A stretch of DNA of 15,656 bases from PALSA-1006 sp964532405 (GCA_964532405.1 CAZHIC010000046.1:1-15656); one strand, 5' to 3'; counted from the stretch's first letter, positions 1 to 7,276 are shown. Made by a program: numbers and translations. Notes: generated by a model from the sequence alone, not told the origin.

Positions 1-119
1 CTCACGCTGGAAATACACCCTTTCGTTCAGGCTCATGTGTCATTGGACAAGGCTACTATTTGACGAAAATGGATCAACTCCGTTAGAGTGCGTCCGCAAT
101 CGTTGGTTCCAACATCAAC
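1..119. other. Non-coding leader upstream of the riboswitch
   Basis: I see no convincing gene here. A TTGACG at 60-65 is followed 17 bases later by TTAGAG (83-88). This could be a sigma70-type promoter that starts transcription just ahead of the aptamer, but the -10 box is poor, matching TATAAT at only two positions. The stretch may also hold the end of a gene lying to the left of the window. The promoter is an inference from position. Confidence 0.25.
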
Positions 120-223
120 GCCTGCGAGGGTAAACCCGTCGAAAGACGGGGGGCGCAAAACTTCCGGGCTAAAGGACTTGTTCCTATTTCGACAACAGTC
201 GAGTGCCGGCGGGGTCGCTAGGC
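120..223 (+). promoter_or_regulatory. c-di-GMP-I (GEMM) riboswitch aptamer
   Basis: This is a cis-acting RNA aptamer of the GEMM-I type, which binds cyclic di-GMP. P2 is perfect: CCCGTC (135-140), a GAAA tetraloop (141-144), then GACGGG (145-150). It is framed by the conserved AGGGTAAAC before it and GGCGCAAAA after it, followed by TTCCGGGCTAAAGG (162-175), the GEMM core and tetraloop-receptor signature. The 3' conserved part, GCCGGCGGGGTCGC, is at 205-218. P1 closes the element: GCCTGCG (120-126) pairs with CGC-T-AGGC (216-223), leaving one bulged T. The intact GGG before TAAAC fits the c-di-GMP class better than the cGAMP variant, but I cannot exclude the latter. The next gene on this strand is hicA, 82 bases downstream. 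I could not identify a clear terminator or anti-terminator in between, so the direction of control is unknown. Confidence 0.85.
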
Positions 224-275
224 ATTGCCTTGAGTAAAGAACAAGCCGCCACCTTCACCATTATTTCGCCTGCCT

Positions 276-296
276 TGGTATTGTTTTTTGATACCA
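276..296. promoter_or_regulatory. Short palindrome before hicA (possible HicB operator)
   Basis: TGGTAT and ATACCA form a perfect 6-bp inverted repeat around a T-rich 9-base spacer, ending 8 bases before the chosen hicA start. HicB antitoxins with a ribbon-helix-helix domain usually repress their own operon by binding such palindromes. As RNA it would be only a weak hairpin with its U-run inside the loop, so it is a poor terminator. The operator role is inferred from position. Confidence 0.35.
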
Positions 297-304
297 TTCG
301 CGCC

Positions 305-559
305 ATGAGCGCTACACATCGCAAAACACTCACCGCCGTATTTGCCGAACCTGTTTCGGCATCATTGGAGTGGCGGCGCATTGAAGCGTTGTTGGTGGCT
401 GTAGGCTGTCGCGTAATCGAAGGCAATGGTTCGCGGGTGCGCTTTGAGAGGGACGGGCATGTTGCCGCTTTCCACAGGCCACACCCAGCCAAGGAAGCTA
501 AGCCATACCAAGTAAGGGACGCACGGCATTATCTTGAAACTTTAGGAGTAAAACCATGA
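305..559 (+). CDS. hicA: HicA-family mRNA interferase toxin
   Basis: This 84-residue protein is the toxin of a type II toxin-antitoxin pair. HicA proteins cleave mRNA through a small double-stranded-RNA-binding-like fold and are neutralised by HicB. Visible signatures are the start MSATHRKTL, the LEWRRIEALLVAVGCRV helix-strand region (21-37), the GNGSRVRF strand (41-48) and the histidine-bearing FHRPHP motif (56-61). The tail RDARHYLETLGV is typical of the HicA subgroup that begins M-x-x-x-HRKTL. ATG 305 is chosen because it gives the usual family length; the frame stays open upstream to 203 but the extra part looks non-native. No good Shine-Dalgarno precedes it. Its TGA overlaps the hicB start as ATGA, a translational-coupling arrangement. 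A GEMM riboswitch aptamer lies just upstream, which is unusual for this family. Confidence 0.88.
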   Translation: MSATHRKTLTAVFAEPVSASLEWRRIEALLVAVGCRVIEGNGSRVRFERDGHVAAFHRPHPAKEAKPYQVRDARHYLETLGVKP

Positions 560-891
560 ACACGATGGAACACAAAGGCTTTGCGGCTCGTGTCGAATAT
601 AGCGAGGATGACGGCTGCTTTATTGGGCATATCGCCGGTATACATGACGTGATCGGTTTTCATGGCGATAGCGTGGCTGAGTTGCGCGCCGCCTTTAAGG
701 AAGCCGTCGATGATTACATAGCGACCTGCGAAAAGCTTGGGAAGGAACCAAACAAGCCATATTCGGGGAAATTCCACTTGCGGCTGGCTCCGGAGCTACA
801 TGCTCGCGCTGCTATGGTTGCGGAGACTCGTGGAAAGAGCCTGAACACTTGGGTATCAGAGGTAATCGAAAAAAGTCTCACCACCGTCTGA
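556..891 (+). CDS. hicB: HicB-family antitoxin
   Basis: This 111-residue antitoxin neutralises HicA and probably represses the operon. The N-terminal part (about 7-60) is the HicB partial-RNase-H-like fold, with the usual YSEDDGCFIGHIAGI (15-29) and DSVAELRAAFKEAVDDY (38-54) segments. The C-terminal part (about 70-108) is an Arc/MetJ-type ribbon-helix-helix DNA-binding domain: KFHLRLAPELHARAAMVA followed by GKSLNTWVSEVIEKSL. The ATG at 556 is preceded by AGGAG (544-548) at good spacing and overlaps the hicA stop. The toxin-first order is usual for HicAB. Both genes appear intact. Confidence 0.92.
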   Translation: MNTMEHKGFAARVEYSEDDGCFIGHIAGIHDVIGFHGDSVAELRAAFKEAVDDYIATCEKLGKEPNKPYSGKFHLRLAPELHARAAMVAETRGKSLNTWVSEVIEKSLTTV

Positions 892-992
892 CGGACTCAG
901 GCAAAAGCGGGGCAATCTGGAAACTTTGACGAAACGCCAGCCTACCCCTAACCACAACGTAAAAAGGAGCTTTACATCATGGTCGTGAGTGG
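892..992 (+). other. Intergenic spacer with orphan RBS and 5-codon reading frame
   Basis: Between hicB and the 3' end of the epimerase gene there is no real gene. A strong AAGGAG (964-969) sits 9 bases before an ATG (979-981) that opens only a 5-codon frame (MVVSG, stop at 994-996) running into the 3' end of the oppositely oriented epimerase gene. This looks like the beheaded start of a gene whose body was lost, or a chance match. I see no terminator hairpin here. Confidence 0.4.
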
Positions 993-1874
993 CTAAGTTC
1001 GCGAGTCAGTCTTTTGGAATGCTGCCAATGCCTCCGTTACTGTCGGATAACGCAGCTTCACTTTCAACTCCTGTTTCATTCTCGCGTTGTCCAAGCGCCG
1101 CGATTCATTCATGAACGACCAAAGCATCGGCGATACGGCGCGCTCGACTTCATCGCGCGGCAAGCGCGGTGGCCGGGGCAAATGGCAGGCGTCAGCCACC
1201 GCATCGAAGTAGTCGCCCATCTTTAATTCGCTGTCGTCGCTGGCGTGGTACACGCGATTTGATTTTCCATGATGCAACGCGGCCACGATGATGTTTGCAA
1301 GATCGTCGGCATGAATAAGGTTGGTGCGACTGTCTTGTTCCGCAACGATGGCGGGTGTGCCTGCGCGTAGCCGTTCCAGCGGCAAGCGCTCTGCGGCATA
1401 AATACCGGGTGCGCGCAGAATGCTGGCATGGACGCGATTGCGTTTTGCCCAGGCGCGGATGCGCGACTCGGCGTCGACCCGGCGCACTGCGCGTGACGAT
1501 TGCGGGTTAAGCGGATGCGATTCGTTTACCTGTCCACCTTCGCAATCGCCATATACGCCGCTGGTGCTGATGTAGACAAGCCGTTCGGGCAAGGTGCCGC
1601 GCGATAGCGTAGCGAGCAAGTTTCGGCTACGAATATCGACTTCTCCCGAATTAGGCGGGGGAGCGAGATGCAAAATAAATTGGGCTAGTCCTGCAATACG
1701 AGCAAGACTCTGGCGATGATCCAGATCGCCCGCTATCGGGATGATTCCCGCTGCCCGCAACATGGTTGCACGCTGCGTGTTGCGCACTAATCCGAGTAGG
1801 CGATAACGCGAGCGCAGCAAGGGGGCAAGGCGCAACGCGATGTCCCCGCAGCCGACAATGAGAATGCTTTTCAT
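993..1874 (-). CDS. Atypical SDR / NAD-dependent epimerase-dehydratase family protein (YeeZ-like)
   Basis: This 293-residue cytosolic Rossmann-fold protein is of the extended/atypical short-chain dehydrogenase type. The nucleotide-binding motif is at the extreme N-terminus (ILIVGCGDIALRLA, residues 4-17), with a basic LVRN after the second strand suggesting NADP preference. The YISTSGVYGD segment matches the SDR serine/tyrosine region of YeeZ-like proteins. RAPGIYAAERLPLERL and NLIHADDLANIIVAAL are also characteristic of the family. The substrate is unknown; these proteins are often annotated only as NAD(P)-binding. ATG 1874 places the Rossmann motif at the N-terminus; an upstream in-frame extension to 2012 would run into the divergent reductase gene and is rejected. 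The stop is TAG. It diverges from the reductase gene across a 51-bp spacer. Confidence 0.82.
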   Translation of the reverse strand: MKSILIVGCGDIALRLAPLLRSRYRLLGLVRNTQRATMLRAAGIIPIAGDLDHRQSLARIAGLAQFILHLAPPPNSGEVDIRSRNLLATLSRGTLPERLVYISTSGVYGDCEGGQVNESHPLNPQSSRAVRRVDAESRIRAWAKRNRVHASILRAPGIYAAERLPLERLRAGTPAIVAEQDSRTNLIHADDLANIIVAALHHGKSNRVYHASDDSELKMGDYFDAVADACHLPRPPRLPRDEVERAVSPMLWSFMNESRRLDNARMKQELKVKLRYPTVTEALAAFQKTDSRT

Positions 1875-1925
1875 CTGCCGATTATGCGTTAAAATCGCGT
1901 CCCTTGTGAATCCAGCAAAATTGAC
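1875..1925. promoter_or_regulatory. Divergent promoter spacer
   Basis: This 51-base gap separates two diverging start codons, so any promoters must lie in it or overlap the coding ends. A TTAAAAT-like box near 1886-1894 could be a -10 element for the plus-strand reductase. Neither start has a strong Shine-Dalgarno. I see no palindromic operator. Confidence 0.3.
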
Positions 1926-2927
1926 ATGACGTTCAAAGCCACTATCCGCCCCAGCAATCACTGTTTTGAAATCAAGCCGGAAGAGAGCATTCTCGAAGCC
2001 GCGCTGGAGCACGGCTATACCCTGCCCTATAGTTGTCGCAATGGCGCTTGCGGGGTGTGCAAGGGCAAGGTTTTACAAGGTTCGGTGGATTATGGCAGCC
2101 ACCAGAGCTACGCCTTGAGCGACGCCGAGAAAGCGGACGGGCTGGCTTTGTTTTGTTGCGCCAAGCCGAAGTCTGACCTAGTCATCGAAAGCCACGAGGT
2201 CACCAGGGGAGACGACATTCAGGTGAAAACGCTACCGTGCCGCGTGCAAAAGATGGAGAAGCTGGCCGACGATGTGATGGTGCTGTATTTGAAATTGCCA
2301 GCTAATGAACGCCTGCAATTTCTGGCGGGACAGTACGTCGATATTCTGCAAAAAGAAGGCAAGCCGCGCAGTTTTTCATTGGCCAATGCGCCGTATGACG
2401 ACGAGTTCCTGCAATTGCATATCCGCAATATCGCGGGCGGCGACTTCACCCGGCATGTGTTTAACGAAATGAAAGAGCGCGACATTATGCGCATCAAGGG
2501 GCCGCTCGGTACTTTTTTCCTGCGTGAAGATTCGGACAAGCCCATCATCTTCATCGCCAGCGGCACGGGCTTCGCGCCGATCAAGGCCATCATCGAGCAC
2601 GCCATGCACATCGGCATCAAGCGTCCCATGTATTTGTATTGGGGTGCGCGCAAGCAGGCCGATCTGTATATGTTGGAGAAGGCAAAAGAGTGGGAGCAGC
2701 ATGGTGTCAAATTCACCCCGGTGGTCTCGGATGAGGCTTGGTCGGGGCGAACGGGATTCGTACATCAGGCGGTGGTGGAAGACTATCCCGATCTGTCCGG
2801 GCATCAGGTCTACGCCTGCGGCGCGCCGCTGGCAGTGGAAGCGGCGCATCGCGATCTCACCGCGCAATGCCGTTTGCCCAACGAGGAGTTTTTTTCGGAT
2901 GCGTTTACGTTCGCGCCGAAGAGCTAA
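1926..2927 (+). CDS. 2Fe-2S/FAD/NAD(P)H oxidoreductase (CDP-6-deoxy-delta-3,4-glucoseen reductase-like)
   Basis: This 333-residue three-domain electron-transfer reductase moves electrons from NAD(P)H via FAD to a 2Fe-2S cluster. Residues 1-95 form a plant-type ferredoxin domain with C37, C42 and C45 in SCRNGACGVC and the fourth ligand in LFCCAKP (C77 or C78). Residues about 100-200 are the FAD-binding barrel with RSFSLAN (148-154, the RxYS-type motif) and GPLGTFFLR. The C-terminal NAD(P)-binding lobe has SGTGFAPIKAI (212-222) and YACGAPLAVEAA (296-307). Betaproteobacterial relatives are named CDP-6-deoxy-delta-3,4-glucoseen reductase or ferredoxin-NADP reductase. No sugar-pathway gene is nearby, so the physiological acceptor is unknown. 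It converges on hemY with a 33-bp gap; I see no clear terminator there. Confidence 0.88.
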   Translation: MTFKATIRPSNHCFEIKPEESILEAALEHGYTLPYSCRNGACGVCKGKVLQGSVDYGSHQSYALSDAEKADGLALFCCAKPKSDLVIESHEVTRGDDIQVKTLPCRVQKMEKLADDVMVLYLKLPANERLQFLAGQYVDILQKEGKPRSFSLANAPYDDEFLQLHIRNIAGGDFTRHVFNEMKERDIMRIKGPLGTFFLREDSDKPIIFIASGTGFAPIKAIIEHAMHIGIKRPMYLYWGARKQADLYMLEKAKEWEQHGVKFTPVVSDEAWSGRTGFVHQAVVEDYPDLSGHQVYACGAPLAVEAAHRDLTAQCRLPNEEFFSDAFTFAPKS

Positions 2928-2960
2928 TTCAATGGCTACAAAGGCTTTCGTGGACAAGAG

Positions 2961-4139
2961 TTATTTGCAGTCTTCCCGCTCCATCGCGAGATGGTAATAG
3001 TTGAACGCGTCTTCTTTCTTTTCCAGTTTCTCGGCTAGCTGCCCCAGCGAGGTGTAAGCCTCGCGGCTGGGGCACAGGCTGATGCTGGCGTCCAGATAGT
3101 TTTGCGCTTTGCCCCACAGGCCTTGATGAAGGCATAACTTGCCCAGCGCCAGCAATAATCCGGCATCGTCGGTGTGTGCCTTGAGCCAGCGCTCGGCCTG
3201 GTCGATCTGCGCAACGATGTCGTCGCTATGGCAGTCGCCATACAAGGTGACGAGGTCGCTATCCCATTGCGCATTCAAGCTCTCCACCAGCAATTTTCCG
3301 GCACTGATGGCGTCGTGCGATTTCAAAAACGTTTGCGCGGCGGCAGCGGCGATCTTGGGGCGGCGTTTGAATTCGCCCGGCATGGTTTTCCATAAGCCGC
3401 GTAGGGACGCGATGTCGTGCGTTTGCGCGCGCAACTTTTCCAGCCAGGCTTGCTGGCGCATTTGTGCCGACAGGGTCGCGTCGATGGCGTGGCGTTTTTC
3501 CAGTTGCGCCGCGATGTCCAGCACGGCATCCCAATTGCGCGCTTGCTGTTGCGCTTTGAGTTCCAGTGTCAATGCGCCGACGTGTTTGCTCGCGCCGGAT
3601 TCGCTCAGCTCTTTTAGTGAGTTCAATGCCGACTGGGGCTGCTTCTGGTCGAGCTGGAATTCGGTCTTCGCCATCAGGCGCATGGTCGCTTCGCCTATGG
3701 TCTTGTTTTCGGCATCGGCGAGATAGGCGTCGCGCTTGTCGAACTCGCGCAACTCGTGGGCCGCGCGCGCCGCGACGATGGGGTTCAAGCCGGATTTTTC
3801 GCCCAGATCCATTGATTGCACGGCAGCTTTTTCTGCGGCCGCGTAGCGCCCTTCAAAAAAAGCGGTCAACGCCTCCATCATGGCTGCGCGACCTTTGCTT
3901 TGCGCCCGCTCTTCACGGAAGGCGCGCACGTAAGCGGGCAGACGCAAAGCAGCAAGCAGCAAGCGCACGACCATATAGCCCAGCACGAACAGGCCAAGCA
4001 ACGACAGCACGAACAGGGTGAGCGATAGCTCGATGCGATAAGGCGGGTAAACCAGTTGCATGTAGCCGGGATTGTGCGCGGCAAGCGTCAGCGCCACAGC
4101 GGCGGCGAACAGCGCCAGCAACCAGACGAGGGATTTCAT
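2961..4139 (-). CDS. hemY: HemY-like membrane protein with TPR domain
   Basis: This 392-residue inner-membrane protein is usually the last gene of the proteobacterial hem(C)DXY cluster. It is unrelated to Bacillus protoporphyrinogen oxidase HemY, and its exact role in tetrapyrrole metabolism is not settled. Two hydrophobic segments are visible, about 3-20 and 38-62. A basic helical stretch (AYVRAFREERAQ) and a long alpha-helical TPR-like region follow, including LGKLCLHQGLWGKAQNYLDAS and SLGQLAEKLEKKEDAFNYYHLA near the C-terminus. The ATG at 4139 overlaps the hemX TGA as ATGA, so translation is probably coupled. A longer in-frame reading up to 4484 lies wholly inside hemX and is not used. It ends 33 bases from the convergent reductase. 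Confidence 0.9.
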   Translation of the reverse strand: MKSLVWLLALFAAAVALTLAAHNPGYMQLVYPPYRIELSLTLFVLSLLGLFVLGYMVVRLLLAALRLPAYVRAFREERAQSKGRAAMMEALTAFFEGRYAAAEKAAVQSMDLGEKSGLNPIVAARAAHELREFDKRDAYLADAENKTIGEATMRLMAKTEFQLDQKQPQSALNSLKELSESGASKHVGALTLELKAQQQARNWDAVLDIAAQLEKRHAIDATLSAQMRQQAWLEKLRAQTHDIASLRGLWKTMPGEFKRRPKIAAAAAQTFLKSHDAISAGKLLVESLNAQWDSDLVTLYGDCHSDDIVAQIDQAERWLKAHTDDAGLLLALGKLCLHQGLWGKAQNYLDASISLCPSREAYTSLGQLAEKLEKKEDAFNYYHLAMEREDCK

Positions 4140-5236
4140 CGCGCGACCTTTTCGTGCGAGATGCGGTAGTTGCGCACGGCTTCGAGGCTGCCGCTGATGT
4201 CGGGAAGCTCGATGTTGATGTTGGAAGAGGCGAGTTTTTGCAATGTCACTTGCGCCTGCGCGCCTTCTCTGGAGCGTGTGTCGAAATAAACTCCGATCCA
4301 ATCCTGGGCGGTCTTCAGGTCGCGCTTGTAGCTCACCTCGTCGTGCGACAACAAGGCCAGTCTGGCGGAGAGCAGGCGTATCTTCAGATTTTCTCTCAGG
4401 AAAAAAGTCTGGGTCGGCGACAACAAGGGTAATTCGCGTTTTTGCGTGTTCTCGATGCGCACCAGCTGTTTCGCCTCCAGCCATAATTCGCGCCAGAACT
4501 TATTCCAGGCGCTTTCCGCGATGACGGGGGAGGGCAGCGGCTTATCCTCTTGCACCCGTATGTCTTGCGATAATGGCAAGGCGTCGACGGCTGCGGCAAG
4601 GCTGTCGATGCGCATATTGATGCCGACCGCATCGATGTAGGGCAGGGCGCGCAATTTGTCGATGTCTTGATTGATCGATTTGCGCAGGCCGCCCAATGCC
4701 GGGCGATCCAGGTGCTGCAAACGGCTGTTGGCGTGCTGCATGGCGATCAATGCGGCTTTTACATTGGCGGAGAACTGCAACTGCTGTCCGGCGATCATCA
4801 ACATCTGTTCGACTTCGGCGAGTGCGGTTTGGTCGCGGCTGCTCGACATTTCCTGGTACAGCGTCTCCAGCGCGGCGCGCTGATTTTGCGCCTCGGCATA
4901 TTTGCTTTCCAGCAGGCTGAGTTTGCCGCCGAGTTCGCGCACCACCTCCTGGTTCTGGGTGACCAGCGTCTGGTTGGCTTTGTTGCTGCCATCCATTTCT
5001 GCCAGACGTTTGGCCAGATCCTGCTGCACCTGATTGATCTGGTAATGCGCATCGAACCATTGCCACAAAAAGACCACAACTAATACAGCCAGCGTCATCT
5101 GCGTGATGTTCAGATGCGAGATCAGATTGGCCAAAGGGTTGTGGCCGGGAGTGCGCAGCATGGCGCGGAACGTACCCGTATCCATTCCGGCTTTATCCCG
5201 GGCGGGTTGCTGATGAGACTGCGGTTGCTCGCTCAT
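4136..5236 (-). CDS. hemX: HemX-like membrane protein
   Basis: This 366-residue single-pass membrane protein belongs to the HemX family. It is often misnamed uroporphyrinogen-III C-methyltransferase because of fusions in relatives, but no SAM-binding motif is visible here. The N-terminal 40 residues are polar and presumably cytoplasmic. One transmembrane helix lies at about 43-61 (MTLAVLVVVFLWQW). It is followed by a glutamine/alanine/lysine-rich likely coiled coil (about 65-125), then a helical domain on the far side of the membrane. ATG 5236 is chosen: a GGAAA precedes it at reasonable spacing, it sits 16 bases after the hemD stop, and the 71-residue upstream extension is antisense-like sequence inside hemD. 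Confidence 0.9.
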   Translation of the reverse strand: MSEQPQSHQQPARDKAGMDTGTFRAMLRTPGHNPLANLISHLNITQMTLAVLVVVFLWQWFDAHYQINQVQQDLAKRLAEMDGSNKANQTLVTQNQEVVRELGGKLSLLESKYAEAQNQRAALETLYQEMSSSRDQTALAEVEQMLMIAGQQLQFSANVKAALIAMQHANSRLQHLDRPALGGLRKSINQDIDKLRALPYIDAVGINMRIDSLAAAVDALPLSQDIRVQEDKPLPSPVIAESAWNKFWRELWLEAKQLVRIENTQKRELPLLSPTQTFFLRENLKIRLLSARLALLSHDEVSYKRDLKTAQDWIGVYFDTRSREGAQAQVTLQKLASSNINIELPDISGSLEAVRNYRISHEKVAR

Positions 5237-5252
5237 AATTGGATTTCCGATT

Positions 5253-6017
5253 CTAAAATTTAGCTTTAGCCCATGCTGCCAAACCGGAGACGACTCCGTC
5301 ATCCCCGCTTGCCGTCCGTATGACTTTTTGCCAGCCCTGCTGCTGTGCCGCCGCAGCGATACGGGCATGCGGCACAAATAGCGGCACGCTTGCCAGTTGC
5401 TTTCTGCCGGCTTCATCGAGCATCTCCCAGAGATGGCCCAATGCTTCACTGCTGCTCAATGTGATGGCGTCCGCTTTAATATTCAACAGGGCGCTGAGGT
5501 TTTGTTGCGTTTTGCTACGCTGATAACAGGTGGCGTATTCTACTTCAGCACCGCGCGCTTTAAGCGTGTCGCCCAACAGTTCACGCCCGCCGTCGCCGCG
5601 AAAGATCACAACCTTCCATCCACGCACGTCTTGCAATGGCGGCAACGCCAGCAAGGCTTCGCTGTCGCTGCGATCTTGCGGTGCAATGACGTCTTGTATA
5701 CCCGCATCGCGCAATGCTTTGGCGCTGCCTTGGCCCACGGTGGCGATGCGCAGTCCGACCGGGAGTCTGCCCGAAGTCATGATTTCAGCCATGCCGTAAC
5801 GCACCGCATTGGGGCTGATGAAAATGGCGAGGTCGAATTCGGACAGGCGAGCGATCAGGTTGCGCAAAGCTTGTGTGTCGGCTGGCGGGCTGATGTCGAG
5901 CAGCGGAAACATTACCGCGTTGCCGCCCAGCTGTTCTATGCGCTGCTGCAACTGCGCCGCCTGCTCAAGCGGGCGGGTGACCACGATGTTGAGTCCGGCA
6001 AGCGGCAACGATTCCAT
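5253..6017 (-). CDS. hemD: Uroporphyrinogen-III synthase
   Basis: This 254-residue soluble enzyme cyclises hydroxymethylbilane to uroporphyrinogen III, inverting ring D. The family has low sequence conservation, but the landmarks are present. These include IVVTRPLEQAAQL (11-23) followed by PLLDISP, FISPNAVRYG (66-75) with VGQGSAKALRDAG (94-106), VVIFRGDGGRELLGDTLKA (136-154) and ITLSSSEALGHL (185-196). Length is normal. It lies between hemC and hemX in the usual order. The start ATG is 18 bases from the edge of the long hairpin at 6036-6102 and has only a weak Shine-Dalgarno (AGG about 12 bases upstream), so the hairpin may affect its translation or reduce transcription coming from hemC. Confidence 0.95.
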   Translation of the reverse strand: MESLPLAGLNIVVTRPLEQAAQLQQRIEQLGGNAVMFPLLDISPPADTQALRNLIARLSEFDLAIFISPNAVRYGMAEIMTSGRLPVGLRIATVGQGSAKALRDAGIQDVIAPQDRSDSEALLALPPLQDVRGWKVVIFRGDGGRELLGDTLKARGAEVEYATCYQRSKTQQNLSALLNIKADAITLSSSEALGHLWEMLDEAGRKQLASVPLFVPHARIAAAAQQQGWQKVIRTASGDDGVVSGLAAWAKAKF

Positions 6018-6035
6018 TTAAAACCAAACCTACCA

Positions 6036-6102
6036 CAGAGACACAGAGACACAGAGAAAACCTTTTGAGGTTTTGTTTTTCCTCTGTGTCTCTGTGTCTC
6101 TG
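6036..6102. repeat. 21-bp inverted repeat made of 8-bp tandem units
   Basis: The left arm (6036-6056) and right arm (6082-6102) are perfect complements, 21 bp each. Each arm is itself a tandem array of the unit ACAGAGAC, about 2.7 copies. Inside, AAAACC (6057-6062) and GGTTTT (6069-6074) extend the stem across a one-sided bulge (6075-6081), leaving a 6-base loop. This is a strong RNA hairpin on either strand. It resembles dispersed intergenic palindromes built on CAGAGACA. It sits inside the hemC-hemD transcript and could attenuate or protect it. Confidence 0.9.
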
Positions 6103-6127
6103 GTGAAGCTACTAGCCAATCGACTAA

Positions 6128-6147
6128 GGCTGGCAAAAACGCCAGCC
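6128..6147 (-). terminator. Small hairpin downstream of hemC
   Basis: GGCTGGC and GCCAGCC form a perfect 7-bp stem around a 6-base loop, 38 bases beyond the hemC stop. No T-run follows on the minus strand, so it is a weak candidate for a partial terminator or processing site. Confidence 0.3.
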
Positions 6148-6184
6148 AAGTCGCTGGTTATGTGGTGAAAGATTTTTTCTAAAT

Positions 6185-7135
6185 TCATAAAGACAGCGCG
6201 GCGAGAATTTCGCCCGCGCCTTGCTTGAGCAGCACTTGTGCCACAGCGTCGCCAAGCGCTTCCGGTGCGGCGATGCAGCCGATTTGTTCGGCGCGCAGCA
6301 TCTTGCTGCCATCCGGGCTGGCGACGAAACCGCGCATGCGCAATTTGTCGCCCTGCACTTCCGCGAAGCCGCCCAGCGGCACTTGGCAGCTGCCCGCCAA
6401 AGCGCGGCTCATGGCGCGTTCGGCGAATACGCAGGCGGCGGTTTCCGCATCGTGCAGCGGGCGCAGTAAAACTTCCAGATCGGGGCGGTCGGCGCGTGTT
6501 TCGATGCCCAGCGCGCCTTGTCCCACGGCGGGCAGGCTGTCTTCGCTGGAGATGAAGGCGCGGATGCGCTCGCCCAGACCCAGACGCTTCAAGCCTGCGG
6601 CGGCTAAAATAATGGCGGCATATTGGCCTTCGTCCAGCTTGCGCAAACGCGTCTGCACGTTGCCGCGCAACGGCTCGATTTTCAAATGCGGGAAGCGCGC
6701 GCGCAGCTGGCTTTCGCGGCGCAGGCTGGAAGTGCCGACCACGCTACCCGCAGGCAGGGCTTCCAGATGGGCGTGATGGTTGGAAACGAAGGCGTCGCGC
6801 GGATCTTCGCGTTTGCCGATGCAGGCCAACACGAAGCCTTCGGGCAAATTCATCGGCACATCTTTCAGGGAATGCACGGCGATGTCGGCGCTACCGTTTT
6901 CCAGAGCTGTTTCTAGTTCCTTGACGAACAAGCCTTTGCCGCCGATTTTGGAAAGCGTCACGTCGAGTATTTGGTCGCCCTGAGTCGTCATGCCCAATAT
7001 ACTCACCTCGGTTTGTGGATATAATGCGCGCAGCCGATCCCGGATGTGTTCTGCCTGCCACATTGCCAATGCGCTTTCGCGCGATGCGATGACCAATTTT
7101 TGGGGTGCGGGTGTCGTCTGGGATGCCGGATTCAT
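6185..7135 (-). CDS. hemC: Hydroxymethylbilane synthase (porphobilinogen deaminase)
   Basis: This 316-residue cytosolic enzyme condenses four porphobilinogens into hydroxymethylbilane. The dipyrromethane cofactor cysteine is C250 in ALAGSCQVPLGG. The catalytic aspartate is D92 in AVHSLKDVP. Substrate-binding stretches are visible: IASRESALAMWQA (16-28), SKIGGKGLFVKELE (62-75), VGTSSLRRESQLRA (133-146) and RGNVQTRL (157-164). ATG 7135 is preceded by AGGA 7 bases upstream and yields the usual family length. An in-frame start 14 codons earlier is disfavoured because the extra residues (MRRKYSTNKLSGKA) lack conservation features. It is the first gene of the hemCDXY cluster and divergent from ppc. 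Confidence 0.97.
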   Translation of the reverse strand: MNPASQTTPAPQKLVIASRESALAMWQAEHIRDRLRALYPQTEVSILGMTTQGDQILDVTLSKIGGKGLFVKELETALENGSADIAVHSLKDVPMNLPEGFVLACIGKREDPRDAFVSNHHAHLEALPAGSVVGTSSLRRESQLRARFPHLKIEPLRGNVQTRLRKLDEGQYAAIILAAAGLKRLGLGERIRAFISSEDSLPAVGQGALGIETRADRPDLEVLLRPLHDAETAACVFAERAMSRALAGSCQVPLGGFAEVQGDKLRMRGFVASPDGSKMLRAEQIGCIAAPEALGDAVAQVLLKQGAGEILAALSL

Positions 7136-7254
7136 TGCTTTTCCTGAGAGTTTATTTGTTGAATATTTGCGGCGCATTCTAACATGAGCCTGACGGGCAT
7201 GGCAGCGATGCCACCCTTAGATGATAACCGCCATGCGCGTTCCCTCTCCTCAAT

Positions 7255-7276
7255 CCTCTCCCGCGAGCGGGCGAGG
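7255..7276 (+). promoter_or_regulatory. Hairpin overlapping the ppc ribosome binding site
   Basis: CCTC-T-CCCGC (7255-7264) can pair with GCGGG-C-GAGG (7267-7276), giving 9 bp with one mismatch. The 3' arm covers the first bases of the AGGAGG Shine-Dalgarno (7274-7279) of ppc. It resembles common dispersed CCTCTCCCGC palindromes, so the overlap may be fortuitous. Any control of translation is inferred. Confidence 0.45.

Noticed and set aside
184..492. 102-codon minus-strand frame across the riboswitch and hicA
   Set aside because: It is antisense to both, with no family signature and no RBS support.
4140..4484. N-terminal extension of hemY by 115 codons
   Set aside because: It lies wholly within hemX. 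The ATG at 4139 overlaps the hemX stop and begins directly with the membrane segment typical of HemY.
5237..5449. N-terminal extension of hemX by 71 codons
   Set aside because: It overlaps hemD in another frame; ATG 5236 has an RBS and gives the expected topology.
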